This document shows positions 26,433 through 36,031 of a stretch of DNA of 43,650 nucleotides, one piece after another. Origin of the DNA: an uncultured Bacteroidota bacterium. GTDB taxonomy: Bacteria; Bacteroidota; Bacteroidia; Flavobacteriales; BACL11. The stretch spans positions 1-43,650 of the forward strand of contig CACOJQ010000009.1 in the NCBI GenBank assembly GCA_902627575.1, given 5' to 3'. The notes under the pieces are model-generated. The model had not been told where the DNA came from, did no database searches, and saw only the letters and a program-made list of their open reading frames with translations. The position numbers and the translations under genes were made by a program. Each line of letters opens with the position of its first letter. Positions within the stretch are counted from its first letter, which is position 1.

Positions 26433-27227
26433 ATGAGACAATATTTAGATTTAATGGATAAAGTGATGCAAGAAGGTACGCTAAAAGAAGATAGGACAGG
26501 TACAGGGACAAAAAGTATCTTTGGTTATCAAATGAGATTTGATTTGTCTGAGGGGTTTCCTTGTATTACTACTAAAAAGCTACATTTAAAGTCTATCATC
26601 CATGAACTACTTTGGTTTTTAAAGGGCGATACAAATATTAAATATCTTAAAGATAATGGAGTTCGTATTTGGGATGAATGGGCAGATGAAAAAGGAGACC
26701 TTGGTCATGTATATGGATATCAGTGGAGAAGCTGGCCAACACCAGATGGCAAACACATTGATCAGATTCAACAAACAATAAATGCATTAAAAAATAACCC
26801 AAATAGTAGAAGAATTATTGTCAGCGCATGGAATGTTGGAGAAATTGATCATATGGCTTTACCTCCCTGCCATGCTTTTTTCCAGTTTTACGTAGCAAAT
26901 AACAAACTATCATGTCAGCTGTATCAAAGAAGTGCTGATATTTTCTTAGGAGTTCCTTTCAACATTGCTTCATATGCTTTACTTACAATGATGATAGCAC
27001 AAGTTTGTAATCTTAAACTTGGAGAATTTATACACACTTTAGGTGATGCTCATATTTATACTAATCACTTTGAACAGGTTAAATTGCAATTATCAAGAGA
27101 CTGTAAAAAGTTACCTAAAATGAAAATAAATCCAGTTGTAAAAGATATCTTTGATTTCAAATTTGATGATTTTGAATTGTTTGATTATGAATATCATCCA
27201 CATATAAAAGGAAAAGTAGCAGTGTAA
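26433..27227 (+). CDS. thyA: Thymidylate synthase
   Basis: It converts dUMP and methylene-THF to dTMP and dihydrofolate. At 264 residues it has exactly the E. coli length. The folate/dUMP sites are visible: [13 protein letters not shown], the active-site Cys146 in [35 protein letters not shown], and GDAHIYTNH. It begins after a 91-base gap that holds an AGAAGGAG sequence, too far from the ATG to act as its ribosome site. Its TAA shares an A with the ATG of the next gene. folA, which recycles the dihydrofolate, is two genes downstream. Confidence 0.98.
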   Translation: MRQYLDLMDKVMQEGTLKEDRTGTGTKSIFGYQMRFDLSEGFPCITTKKLHLKSIIHELLWFLKGDTNIKYLKDNGVRIWDEWADEKGDLGHVYGYQWRSWPTPDGKHIDQIQQTINALKNNPNSRRIIVSAWNVGEIDHMALPPCHAFFQFYVANNKLSCQLYQRSADIFLGVPFNIASYALLTMMIAQVCNLKLGEFIHTLGDAHIYTNHFEQVKLQLSRDCKKLPKMKINPVVKDIFDFKFDDFELFDYEYHPHIKGKVAV

Positions 27228-28333
27228 TGGCAAATATAATTGTTTTGGGGGCGGGTTTAGTAGGTGGCGTAATGGCTAGAGATTTAGCAGTTCACCACGA
27301 TGTAACGTGCGTAGATATATCAAATGAAAATTTAAGTAAATTAAAAAATATAAAAACTATTTGTGAAGATATTTCAAATACAAAAAAACTAAAATCACTA
27401 ATAGCTGATTTTGATTTAGTCATTGGCGCTGTTCCTGGTTTTATGGGCTATAAAATGATGAGAGATGTAATTGAATCTAAAAAGAATATTGTTGATATTT
27501 CCTTTTATCCTGAAGATCCTTTTGGTCTTGATAAATTGGCAAAACAAAATAAAGTAATTGCGATAATGGATTGTGGAGTAGCTCCAGGAATGGGAAATAT
27601 TATTTTTGGTTATCATGATAAAAATATGAAAATAACCGACTATGAATGCTTAGTTGGAGGATTACCTGAAAAAAGAGAATGGCCATATGAATACCAAGCG
27701 GTATTTTCCCCAATTGATGTAATTGAAGAATATATCAGGCCTGCCAGATATGTTCAAAATTCATCACTAATAATCAAAGAAGCCCTTTCTGACACTGAGT
27801 TAGTAAATTTTGATGAAATAGGAACACTAGAAAGCTGGAACTCCGATGGCCTTAGAACATTAATAAAAACTATGCCTCATGTTCCAAACATGATTGAAAA
27901 AACTTTAAGATACCCTGGATGTGTTGAATATTTAAAAGTTCTTAGAGAAAGTGGATTCTTTTCATATGATGAAATTGATGTAAATGGTCATGTAATACGA
28001 CCAATAGATATGACCGCTAAATTATTATTCCCAAAATGGAAAATGAAAGAAGGTGACAAAGATTTTACTGTAATGAGAATAATTATAAAAGGGTTTGAAA
28101 ATCATAAACAAGTAGAATATCAATATAATTTATTAGATAAATTTAAAGATGATACTATATCTATGGCTAGAACTACTGGATTTACATGCACAGCTGTTGC
28201 AAATTTGGTTATAAATCAAAAATATAATCAAATAGGTATCTCTCCTCCAGAATATCTTGGCAATCACTTTAAAGAAATTAAAGATTATTTAGAAAAAAGA
28301 GGTGTTAAATATAAAATGAGAAAAAAATCATGA
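27227..28333 (+). CDS. Saccharopine dehydrogenase-like oxidoreductase (possible lysine 6-dehydrogenase)
   Basis: It has an N-terminal Rossmann NAD(P)-binding domain, with IIVLGAGLVGGVMARDLA (GxGxxG) at about 4-21, an acidic VDISNENL at the end of strand 2, and then GAVPGFMGYKMM. The C-terminal domain has MDCGVAPGMGNIIFGYHD, SPIDVIEEYIRPARYV, and TMPHVPNMIEKTLRYPGC, features of the saccharopine/lysine 6-dehydrogenase group. At 368 residues it fits. The exact substrate is unknown. It is inserted between thyA and folA, with stop/start overlap on both sides (1 base upstream, 4 bases downstream). Confidence 0.85.
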   Translation: MANIIVLGAGLVGGVMARDLAVHHDVTCVDISNENLSKLKNIKTICEDISNTKKLKSLIADFDLVIGAVPGFMGYKMMRDVIESKKNIVDISFYPEDPFGLDKLAKQNKVIAIMDCGVAPGMGNIIFGYHDKNMKITDYECLVGGLPEKREWPYEYQAVFSPIDVIEEYIRPARYVQNSSLIIKEALSDTELVNFDEIGTLESWNSDGLRTLIKTMPHVPNMIEKTLRYPGCVEYLKVLRESGFFSYDEIDVNGHVIRPIDMTAKLLFPKWKMKEGDKDFTVMRIIIKGFENHKQVEYQYNLLDKFKDDTISMARTTGFTCTAVANLVINQKYNQIGISPPEYLGNHFKEIKDYLEKRGVKYKMRKKS

Positions 28334-28836
28334 GAGTTTCAATAATTGTTGCTGCATGTGAAAACAATGTTATTGGTAGAAATAACGATCTAATATGGAC
28401 CCTTCCAATTGACATGAATTTTTTTAAAGAAACAACAAAAAATCATCATGTAATAATGGGACGTAAAAATTTTGAGTCTATACCCCATAAATATAGACCA
28501 CTTCCTAACAGAACTAATATTATCATTACTAGAAATAGAAATTATATTGCAAAAGATTGCTTAGTAGTTGACTCAATAAAAAAAGCGATAGAAATAGCAA
28601 AAAAAAATAATGATAAAGAGCCATTTATCATCGGAGGAGGAGAAATATATAAGCTTGCGCTACAAGAAGATTTAGTTGACAGAATATATCTTACTAGAAT
28701 ACATCATAAATTTGCTGGGGATACATTTTTTCCTAAATTACACCAAAAATGGAAAGAAATAAATAGGATTGAACATGAAGCTGATGCAAAACACAGATAC
28801 AGCTTTAGCTTTTTAATATTTGAAAAAAATAATTAA
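28330..28836 (+). CDS. folA: Dihydrofolate reductase
   Basis: It reduces dihydrofolate with NADPH, closing the thymidylate cycle. At 168 residues it is a standard bacterial DHFR. It begins MRVSIIVAACENNVIGRNNDLIW; the acidic catalytic residue is Asp28 in LPIDMNFFKETT. GRKNFESIP and IIGGGEIYKLALQEDLVDRIYLTRI bind NADPH. The ATG overlaps the previous stop by 4 bases, so it is translationally coupled to the dehydrogenase, which in turn is coupled to thyA. Confidence 0.97.
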   Translation: MRVSIIVAACENNVIGRNNDLIWTLPIDMNFFKETTKNHHVIMGRKNFESIPHKYRPLPNRTNIIITRNRNYIAKDCLVVDSIKKAIEIAKKNNDKEPFIIGGGEIYKLALQEDLVDRIYLTRIHHKFAGDTFFPKLHQKWKEINRIEHEADAKHRYSFSFLIFEKNN

Positions 28837-28852
28837 TTTTACGAAAAAAGAT

Positions 28853-29659
28853 ATGAAATATTTTGTCATCATATTTACTCTTTTATTTGTGTTCTACTCA
28901 TGCACAGAAGATGAAGTAATTTTAACTCCAGAACTCAATAGCACTCAAGCATCACAAGATAATTTGATAGCAGAAAGTATTTTTAACGACGTATTGAGAA
29001 TTGTTGAATATGGAATTTCTAATAATAAAAAAGGAAATCAATATCCTAAATTTACTATGTTGAATAATGACACTTCAAATATTGATACTCTTTTAATTAA
29101 TTTTGGAAATACTAACTATCTTTACAACAATAAACTAAGAAAAGGAATAATAAATGTTACCTTTTCAGGAAATTATAGAGATTCACTTTCTGTCATTACT
29201 ACAACTTTTGATAATTTTTATATAAATAATAAATTGATTCAAGGTGAAATGATTGTTACAAACAATGGCAAAAACAACAGTCAAAACCTATTCTATAATA
29301 TTGATGTGAATAATGCTAGTATAAACACTGAAAATGGTATTATTAACTGGCAATCAAACAGAATAAGAGAATTAATTGCTGGAGGTGAAACATACTTAGA
29401 TTATTCAGATGATATTTATAGAATTACTGGTATTTCAACTGGTAATGCTGCTAATGGTAATGATTTTTCTGTTGAAATAATAGACCCGTTGCATATGGAT
29501 CTAAGCTGTTTAGCATATTGTGTGATAACAAGTGGAAGCTCAAAAATATCTCCTGATAGCTATCCAACTAGAACTATTTATTACGGTGATTCTACATGTA
29601 ACTGTAATATAGATGTTGTTACTGATGAAGAAACTTATCCTTTAGTAATAGAATATTAA
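28853..29659 (+). CDS. Putative lipoprotein of unknown function
   Basis: I do not recognise the family. The ATG at 28853 gives MKYFVIIFTLLFVFYSC, a lipoprotein signal with the lipid Cys at residue 17; a start at 28820 would overlap folA and weaken the signal. The mature protein is Asn/Ser-rich and beta-strand-rich (repeated INxENGxI-type and NNNK stretches), typical of a secreted Bacteroidota lipoprotein. Four cysteines near the C-terminus (LSCLAYC and TCNC) could form disulfides. It follows folA by 16 bases and its stop touches the stop of the convergent clpX directly. Confidence 0.7.
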   Translation: MKYFVIIFTLLFVFYSCTEDEVILTPELNSTQASQDNLIAESIFNDVLRIVEYGISNNKKGNQYPKFTMLNNDTSNIDTLLINFGNTNYLYNNKLRKGIINVTFSGNYRDSLSVITTTFDNFYINNKLIQGEMIVTNNGKNNSQNLFYNIDVNNASINTENGIINWQSNRIRELIAGGETYLDYSDDIYRITGISTGNAANGNDFSVEIIDPLHMDLSCLAYCVITSGSSKISPDSYPTRTIYYGDSTCNCNIDVVTDEETYPLVIEY

Positions 29660-30889
29660 TTAGGCTGCATCTAAATTGGTAAATGGCAATTTTGATATCT
29701 GATTTTTGGCATATGTTGCTGTTATCCTTACTTCTTTTTTTGATTTATCGGATGGCGCATTATACATCAAGTCCAACATAATAGTTTCACATATTGATCG
29801 TAACCCTCTTGCCCCTAAGCTAAATTCTATAGCTTTGTTTACTATAATATCAATAGCTTTTCGATCAAAAGTCAATATTATTCCTTCTATTTCAAATAAT
29901 TTTTGATATTGTTTGATCAAAGCATTTTTTGGTTCAACTAAAATTCTTTTAAGAGCTTCACTATCTAACGGATTTAAGTAAGATACTACTGGCATTCTTC
30001 CAATTAATTCAGGAATAAGTCCAAATGATTTTAAATCAGCAGGAGAAATATATTTTAAAATATTTTGTGCATCTAAATCATCTTCTTTAATTGATCTAAA
30101 TCCAATGGATCTGGTGTTCATTCTCTTTGAAATATGCTGTTCAATACCATCAAAAGCACCACCACTTATAAATAAAATATTATTTGTGTTTAACGCTATC
30201 ATTTTCTGATCAGGATGTTTTCTTCCTCCTTGAGGTGGTACATTTACTATCGTTCCTTCTAGAAGCTTGAGCATTGCCTGTTGTACTCCCTCTCCACTAA
30301 CATCTCTTGTTATTGAGGGATTATCGCCTCGACGCGCTATTTTATCAATTTCGTCAATAAATACTATCCCTCGTTCCGCTTTTGAAATATCATAGTCAGC
30401 TGCTTGAAGTAGTCTTGTTAAAATACTTTCAACATCTTCACCTACATAACCTGCCTCAGTCAAAACTGTTGCGTCAGCAATACAAAATGGGACATTTAAT
30501 AGTTTAGCTATCGTTTTAGCAATTAAGGTTTTACCTGTACCTGTCCTACCGACCATAATAATATTTGACTTTTCAATATCAATATTATCTTGATCATTTT
30601 CTAAATGAAGTATTCTCTTGTAATGATTGTAAACAGCAACAGAAATGACTTTTTTCACATCATTTTGGCCAATAACAAAATCATCTAAATAAGCTTTGAT
30701 CTTTTTAGGCTTGAGCAGTTTAAAATCATCAATAATTGAATTTTTTGAAACAAAGTCTTCTTTAACAATCTCATGTGCTTGCTGAATACACAGATCACAA
30801 ATATGGGCGGAGTTTCCAGCTATTAAAATATTTGTATCTTGCTTGTTCTTACCGCAAAATGAACAATTGACTTTTTCAACTTCTGACAT
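29660..30889 (-). CDS. clpX: ClpX, ATP-dependent unfoldase subunit of ClpXP
   Basis: An AAA+ unfoldase that feeds tagged proteins to ClpP. The N-terminal zinc-binding domain has Cys9, Cys12, Cys31 and Cys34 (CSFCGK and CDLC). Walker A is GRTGTGKT (114-121), Walker [19 protein letters not shown] resembles the RKH pore loop and [10 protein letters not shown] the sensor-2 region. At 409 residues the length is normal. The ATG shares its A with the clpP stop. Its stop is in zero-gap contact with the convergent lipoprotein gene. Confidence 0.98.
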   Translation of the reverse strand: MSEVEKVNCSFCGKNKQDTNILIAGNSAHICDLCIQQAHEIVKEDFVSKNSIIDDFKLLKPKKIKAYLDDFVIGQNDVKKVISVAVYNHYKRILHLENDQDNIDIEKSNIIMVGRTGTGKTLIAKTIAKLLNVPFCIADATVLTEAGYVGEDVESILTRLLQAADYDISKAERGIVFIDEIDKIARRGDNPSITRDVSGEGVQQAMLKLLEGTIVNVPPQGGRKHPDQKMIALNTNNILFISGGAFDGIEQHISKRMNTRSIGFRSIKEDDLDAQNILKYISPADLKSFGLIPELIGRMPVVSYLNPLDSEALKRILVEPKNALIKQYQKLFEIEGIILTFDRKAIDIIVNKAIEFSLGARGLRSICETIMLDLMYNAPSDKSKKEVRITATYAKNQISKLPFTNLDAA

Positions 30890-31563
30890 TATTTTTTTCT
30901 CTCTAAAACTTCATCAATCATTCCATATTCCTTTGCCTCTTCAGCAGTCATCCAGTAGTCTCGATCACTATCAGACCACACCTTATCAAAATCTTGACCA
31001 GAATGCTGAGCAATGATATCATATAATTCATTTTTAAGTTTCTTAATCTCGTTGGCTGTAATCTCTATATCTGAAGCTTGCCCTTGCGCTCCACCAAGTG
31101 GTTGATGTATCATTACTCTTGAATGTTTTAATGCACTTCTTTTAAATTTAGCTCCAGCGCATAATAAAACCGCACCCATAGACGCTGCCATTCCTGTACA
31201 TATTGTTGAAACATCAGGATTAATATACTGCATTGTATCATAAATACCAAGTCCCGCATAAACACTTCCTCCTGGTGAATTAAGATAAATTAAAATATCC
31301 TTTTTTGCATCCACAGACTCAAGAAATAATAATTGTGCCTGAATTATATTAGCAACGTAATCATTAATAGGTACTCCCAAAAAAATAATTCTATCCATCA
31401 TTAATCTAGAAAAAACATCCATGCTTGCAATATTCATTTGTCTTTCTTCAATAATAGTTGGAGATATATAGTTGCCATAAACTGACTTAAATTCAGATAG
31501 ATGCAAACTACTTATACCCTTTTCTTTAGTTGCATATTTTTCAAATTCTTTGGAATAATTCAT
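30889..31563 (-). CDS. clpP: ClpP, proteolytic subunit of ClpXP
   Basis: A self-compartmentalised serine protease that forms a barrel with ClpX. The catalytic triad is Ser128 ([12 protein letters not shown]), His153 ([12 protein letters not shown]), and Asp202 ([12 protein letters not shown]). At 224 residues the length is standard. It is the middle gene of tig-clpP-clpX, a well-known order, 1 base after the tig stop and overlapping clpX. The first about 25 residues are poorly conserved and probably a propeptide. Confidence 0.98.
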   Translation of the reverse strand: MNYSKEFEKYATKEKGISSLHLSEFKSVYGNYISPTIIEERQMNIASMDVFSRLMMDRIIFLGVPINDYVANIIQAQLLFLESVDAKKDILIYLNSPGGSVYAGLGIYDTMQYINPDVSTICTGMAASMGAVLLCAGAKFKRSALKHSRVMIHQPLGGAQGQASDIEITANEIKKLKNELYDIIAQHSGQDFDKVWSDSDRDYWMTAEEAKEYGMIDEVLERKK

Positions 31564-31564
31564 A

Positions 31565-32926
31565 TTAAATATTTTGGTTTTTTTCTGTCGCTAATTTAAC
31601 AAAATCATCATAAGTGATAATTTTTTCTTTTAATTTAAACTGCTCTTTGTATAACCCTAATGTTTTCTCATCATAAAGATGATCATAAATCTTTTTCTTT
31701 TCCTTCTCATTTTTCAGTACATTATTTGCTATTTCTGTTAATTGCTTATCATCTCCTTCAGGCTGACCATACTGTTTCATCTGTAACTTAATCATTTTTT
31801 TTGTGTGCTCAAGCACTTCATCATCTACAACTTTAATTTCATTTTTTTTAATAATATTATTTTCTAATAATTGCCACTTTAAGCTCTTAGAGTACATATC
31901 ATATTCTTTTTCAATTTGATCCATTGAAATTTTCTTGTCTGATGTTTTTAATAACCAATTTTTAAGATAATCATTAGGCAAATTAAAATCAAACTTCTTC
32001 ATTAAATAATTTACGACATCATTTTTTAGCATACGATCACTTTCACTGTCAAATTGTAATTGCACTTCATCTTTTACTTTGTTTTCAAATTCTTTTTTTG
32101 TTTTCACTTTACCCTTCCCATACACTTTATCAAACAAATCTGTGTTTAAATTAGCAGGTTTTAATCTATTTATGTTTTTTACTGAGAATTTAAATTCATT
32201 ATATTCCAAGTTATTAACAGTATTTTGGTCTACTGCAAGCATCGCTGATAAATCTGAGATGTTAGAAAATGCTTTTTTAACATTTATAATTAGTGTATCA
32301 TTAACTTTTAAGTTGCAAAACATTTTTTTAATCTTATCTTCTTTAATATAATCCATTGAAACAGTGGCATCATTTTTAATACCATCCTCTAATACTTTTC
32401 CGCTGAAATCTACTTGTTCAATACTACAAAAAATCAAATCACCATTATCTGATTTTGCAACACTACTCATCTTTCCGTGTCTTCTGGCAATATCATTACA
32501 ATAATTATCAACTACTTTCTTCTCAACTTTTATTTTATAATAATCAAGTTTATCCTTGTGCGTAATATTAACTTCAATTGTTGGAGTTATACCAACTTCA
32601 TACTTAAAAACAAAATCTCTACTGTTATCCCAATCTATCTCATTGTCAATTGGAAGAGGAGAACCCAAAGTTTCTATTTTTTCAGAAGATATATATTTGT
32701 ATAATTCTTGCTGAACCAACTTGTTAATTTCGTCGATTAAAACTGGTTTTTCATATTGCTTCTTAATGATACCCATTGGAGCTTTGCCCTTTCGAAATCC
32801 AGGAATTTGAACTTTTTTTCTATAGTCCTCTAAAACTTTACTTACAGAATCGATATAGTCTGATTTGATAATATCTACAGTAATTATTAAGGTTTGATTC
32901 TTTGAGTCTTTGGTTGTAATTTTCAT
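31565..32926 (-). CDS. tig: Trigger factor chaperone, divergent
   Basis: A ribosome-associated folding chaperone. The ribosome-docking signature is near-perfect: [12 protein letters not shown]. It is followed by [25 protein letters not shown] and a long C-terminal helical, Lys/Glu-rich arm domain. The middle part, where E. coli has a prolyl isomerase domain, is degenerate: [21 protein letters not shown] can be aligned loosely, but the aromatic active-site residues are not evident. At 453 residues the size is normal for Bacteroidota. It heads tig-clpP-clpX. A leader of about 100 bases separates it from tRNA-Leu. Confidence 0.9.
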   Translation of the reverse strand: MKITTKDSKNQTLIITVDIIKSDYIDSVSKVLEDYRKKVQIPGFRKGKAPMGIIKKQYEKPVLIDEINKLVQQELYKYISSEKIETLGSPLPIDNEIDWDNSRDFVFKYEVGITPTIEVNITHKDKLDYYKIKVEKKVVDNYCNDIARRHGKMSSVAKSDNGDLIFCSIEQVDFSGKVLEDGIKNDATVSMDYIKEDKIKKMFCNLKVNDTLIINVKKAFSNISDLSAMLAVDQNTVNNLEYNEFKFSVKNINRLKPANLNTDLFDKVYGKGKVKTKKEFENKVKDEVQLQFDSESDRMLKNDVVNYLMKKFDFNLPNDYLKNWLLKTSDKKISMDQIEKEYDMYSKSLKWQLLENNIIKKNEIKVVDDEVLEHTKKMIKLQMKQYGQPEGDDKQLTEIANNVLKNEKEKKKIYDHLYDEKTLGLYKEQFKLKEKIITYDDFVKLATEKNQNI

Positions 32927-33028
32927 ACATTATTTTTTAGCGTGCGAAAATACACTTATTTATCTGATAAAAAGTAAGATATGTATTGAAAGTTTACTAG
33001 ATTATGTTATTGAAATAAAAGAAAATTG

Positions 33029-33110
33029 TGCGGGTGAAGGGAGTCGAACCCCCACGCCTTGCGGCACTAGATCCTAAGTCTAGCACGTCTACCAATTCCG
33101 CCACACCCGC
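33029..33110 (-). tRNA. tRNA-Leu (anticodon TAG)
   Basis: The acceptor stem GCGGGTG/CACCCGC is perfect, with discriminator A. The anticodon arm TAGACTTAGGATCTA gives TAG. There is a long variable arm (GTGCCGCAAGGCGT) and T loop GGTTCGACTCC. CCA is not encoded. It lies between DUF3127 and tig and is transcribed in the tig direction. Confidence 0.97.
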
Positions 33111-33117
33111 AACGAGA

Positions 33118-33125
33118 CAAAGATA
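33118..33125 (-). promoter_or_regulatory. -7 element (TATCTTTG) for tRNA-Leu(TAG)
   Basis: The minus-strand TATCTTTG ends 7 bases before the tRNA 5' end. A tRNA so near to the motif supports its role as the local promoter. Confidence 0.55.
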
Positions 33126-33186
33126 TTATTTTTTAACATTAATGCATAAAATCAACTTTAAAGATTTTTAAGGATATAAAATTAAG

Positions 33187-33194
33187 TAAGTTTG
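33187..33194 (+). promoter_or_regulatory. -7 element (TAAGTTTG) for the DUF3127 gene
   Basis: TAAGTTTG ends 20 bases before the ATG at 33215. Confidence 0.5.
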
Positions 33195-33214
33195 TATAAA
33201 TTTAATTAAATAAT

Positions 33215-33571
33215 ATGAGTTTAACAATTACAGGAAAATTAAGTAGAAAACTAAGTATTGAAAGTGGAACATCAAAGGCAGGAAATGAATGGAAAAAACA
33301 AACGTTTATATTAGATACTGGATCTCAGTATAATCCCGAAATATGTTTTCAACTATTTGGAGATGAAAAAATTGAACTATTAAACCATCATGATGAAGGA
33401 GAACATATCAAAGTATCTTTTAATTTATCTTCAAAAGAATATAATGGCAGATACTTTCATAATATTGACGCTTGGAAAATAGAAAGCCTAAGTAGTGAAT
33501 CCACAGAAAAAGAAGAAAGTTTTACAGAATTTAATACTCCATCTAATGATGATGATGATTTGCCATTCTAA
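33215..33571 (+). CDS. DUF3127 protein, OB-fold-like, with SSB-type C-terminal tip
   Basis: A 118-residue family common in Bacteroidota and of unknown role. The N-terminal about 90 residues are beta-rich, with LTITGKLSRKLSIES, EWKKQTFILDT, and YNGRYFHNIDAWKIE, matching an OB-like single-strand-binding barrel. A Ser/Glu/Asp-rich linker leads to the final DDDDLPF. This is close to the DDDIPF tip with which bacterial SSB recruits repair and replication proteins. I infer, but cannot prove, DNA binding and partner recruitment. The next gene starts directly after its stop codon. Confidence 0.85.
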   Translation: MSLTITGKLSRKLSIESGTSKAGNEWKKQTFILDTGSQYNPEICFQLFGDEKIELLNHHDEGEHIKVSFNLSSKEYNGRYFHNIDAWKIESLSSESTEKEESFTEFNTPSNDDDDLPF

Positions 33572-34915
33572 ATGGTAAAAAAAAATAATTTAAAAAGTTT
33601 TTTACCTGCTCCCTTCACAATTGCAGTATTATTAACCTTTGTAACTATTTTACTGGCTTTATTCATTACTGAGCCAAAACAAAAGGGTAGCTATTTTTTG
33701 CAAATCTTAGATTTTTGGGAACAAGGGATTTGGAACTCCAAACTGTTAGAGTTTGCAATTCAGATGATGTTAATGTTAGTTCTTGGGCATACACTTGCAT
33801 TAAGTCGTCCTATTGAAAACTTGATTTCTAAGATTCTAAACTATTGCTCAAATACTTCAACCTCAGCTGCTATCATTACATTTTCAACCATTTTAGTCTC
33901 ATTTTTTAATTGGGGATTAGGACTAGTTTTTGGTGCAATTTTTGCGAGAAAAGTTGGAGAATATGCTAGTAAAAATAGTATTAAGCTAAATTATCCCCTA
34001 ATTGGAGCAGCCGGCTATTCTGGAATGATGGTTTGGCATGGAGGTATTTCAGGTTCTGCTCCAATTAAGATTGCTGAAGAGGGACATTTTCTAGCAGAAC
34101 AAATTGGTGTAATATCTCAAGAGGATACTATTTTCTCTACTATGAACATAACAATTTCAATTTTACTTATCATAATATTACCTCTAGCCATGTATTTTAT
34201 AGGTAAAAAAAGTAAAGCTCATATTATTAATATTTCAGCCAAGAAAATAGAAAAGTCAGAAAAAACTCAAAAATATGGTATTGAAAAATTAGACCACAGT
34301 AAAATGTTAGCATCAATTTTTGGAGGTATTATAATTTGTTTTATTATTTACAAAACCTTTATACTTCCTCAATACACATCTTTAAGCATAATAACACCTA
34401 ATTACATAAATTTTCTACTTCTTGGTTTATGTATACTGATGCATCAAACATTTTCTAATTTTTTAAAATCGATACAACAATCAATTGGAGGTACTTCTGG
34501 TATTTTAATTCAATTTCCTCTTTATTTTGGAATAATGGGAATCATGACTGAATCAGGATTAGTTGAAATAATGTCTAATTTTTTTGTTTCAATTTCTGAT
34601 GAAAAGACATTTCCTATTTTAACCTTTGCCAGCGCTGGAATTGTTAATATTTTTGTTCCAAGTGGTGGAGGACAATGGGCAATACAAGGACCAATTATTG
34701 TTGAAGCTATAAAGGCTTCAAGCTTTAATATAAATATTGAAAAAAGTGTAATGGCACTAGCATATGGTGATCAAATTACAAATATGCTTCAACCATTTTG
34801 GGCGCTTCCTTTACTGGCAATAACTGACTTAAAAGCAAAAGAAATACTGCCATATACTTTGATGCTACTTTTTATTGGAACTTTAATTTTTGTGAGTGGA
34901 TTATTATTATTTTAA
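33572..34915 (+). CDS. AtoE-type short-chain fatty acid transporter
   Basis: It is an integral membrane protein of 447 residues with about a dozen hydrophobic segments and the family's landmarks: LPAPFTIAVLLTFVTILLAL at the start, GHTLALSRPI, FNWGLGLVFGAIFARKVG, AGYSGMMVWHGGISGSAP, and SGGGQWAIQGPI. It probably imports acetoacetate or butyrate-like acids with H+. The ATG is adjacent to the DUF3127 stop. The 3' end overlaps the stop of the convergent permease gene by 4 bases. Substrate choice is uncertain. Confidence 0.9.
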   Translation: MVKKNNLKSFLPAPFTIAVLLTFVTILLALFITEPKQKGSYFLQILDFWEQGIWNSKLLEFAIQMMLMLVLGHTLALSRPIENLISKILNYCSNTSTSAAIITFSTILVSFFNWGLGLVFGAIFARKVGEYASKNSIKLNYPLIGAAGYSGMMVWHGGISGSAPIKIAEEGHFLAEQIGVISQEDTIFSTMNITISILLIIILPLAMYFIGKKSKAHIINISAKKIEKSEKTQKYGIEKLDHSKMLASIFGGIIICFIIYKTFILPQYTSLSIITPNYINFLLLGLCILMHQTFSNFLKSIQQSIGGTSGILIQFPLYFGIMGIMTESGLVEIMSNFFVSISDEKTFPILTFASAGIVNIFVPSGGGQWAIQGPIIVEAIKASSFNINIEKSVMALAYGDQITNMLQPFWALPLLAITDLKAKEILPYTLMLLFIGTLIFVSGLLLF

Positions 34916-36027
34916 TTGTTGGTTTTTTTTACATCAAAAACTTCTCTAAGCCCGTTTCCTAATAGCATGAATGCCAAAACAAAAGACATTATAGCAATTC
35001 CGGGCACAATAGCTAAGTATGCTTTATCCATAATTATATATGAATAATGGTCTTTAATCATATTTCCCCAGCTAGCTATCGGCGGCTGAGCGCCTATACC
35101 TAAAAAGGAAAGTCCTGATTCTATTAAAATAGCTGAAGCAAAGTTAGCAGCTGAGATCACAATAATTGGCCCTAGTACATTTGGCAAAATATGTTTAAAT
35201 ATAATTCTATAAGATTTGTATGCTAAAACCTTACCTGCTTGGATGTACTCTAACTCTCTTACTATTAAAACTTGACCTCTTACCACCCTTGCTACTTCAA
35301 CCCACATTGTGAAACCAATAGCAATAAATACTTGCCAAAAACCTTTTCCTAAAGCTAAAGTTATTGCTATAACCATTAATAATGTTGGTATACTCCAGAT
35401 TACATTTACTAACCACATAATTACATTATCTATAAATCCTCTAAAATAGCCTGCTAGCAAGCCAAGTGTTATACCAATAATCAAAGAAATAAATACCGAA
35501 ATTAGACCAACTGAAAGTGAGATTCTAGTCCCGTGAAGAACTCTACTTAAATAATCTCTTCCAAATTTGTCAGTTCCAAGCCAAAATTTTTGTGAAATAA
35601 TTTCATAATCACCTATGTGTACAATTTTTTTATTAGATCCATATACACAGTACTCTAATATTTTTTTATTGTCGTCAAAAGAAAGTACAGATTTTAATGA
35701 ATCTGAATACTTTTGAAAATCCAACTTTTTATAGTAATTGATTGGAATTCTTTTATAGTTTTTTTCAACTCCTACAAAAAAAGATTTTAAAAAAGAACTG
35801 TGAACTTCATTTTCTTCAGCTATATGCAAAAATTTAACTTCTGTTAATGGCTTTTTTTTTGCTATCTGAATATGCATTTCATTTGCATTTGGAGAATTAT
35901 CAGGACTTATTAAAACAACAAATAATGCAACAAATATTGAAAATAAAATATAGCAAAATGAAAAAAAAGCTAGCTTGTTTTTCCTTAATTTAAGCCATGC
36001 TATTTTATTTAGTGATATATAATTCAT
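34912..36027 (-). CDS. ABC transporter permease, OppC/DppC type, orphan
   Basis: I start at the ATG at 36027 (MNYISLNKIAWLKLRKNKLAF), because the longer frame to 36120 runs 89 bases into the glycosyltransferase gene. One N-terminal helix at about 20-41 is followed by a periplasmic loop of about 107 residues. FWLGTDKFGRDYLSR, the OppC signature, is at about 148-162. Five or so more helices carry the EAA loop (EYIQAGKVLAYKSYRIIFKHILPNVLGP) and ESGLSFLGIGAQPPIASWG. About 371 residues. The matching OppB, ATPase and binding protein are not in the window. It ends in a 4-base overlap with the convergent transporter. Confidence 0.88.
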   Translation of the reverse strand: MNYISLNKIAWLKLRKNKLAFFSFCYILFSIFVALFVVLISPDNSPNANEMHIQIAKKKPLTEVKFLHIAEENEVHSSFLKSFFVGVEKNYKRIPINYYKKLDFQKYSDSLKSVLSFDDNKKILEYCVYGSNKKIVHIGDYEIISQKFWLGTDKFGRDYLSRVLHGTRISLSVGLISVFISLIIGITLGLLAGYFRGFIDNVIMWLVNVIWSIPTLLMVIAITLALGKGFWQVFIAIGFTMWVEVARVVRGQVLIVRELEYIQAGKVLAYKSYRIIFKHILPNVLGPIIVISAANFASAILIESGLSFLGIGAQPPIASWGNMIKDHYSYIIMDKAYLAIVPGIAIMSFVLAFMLLGNGLREVFDVKKTNN

Positions 36028-36031
36028 AAAT

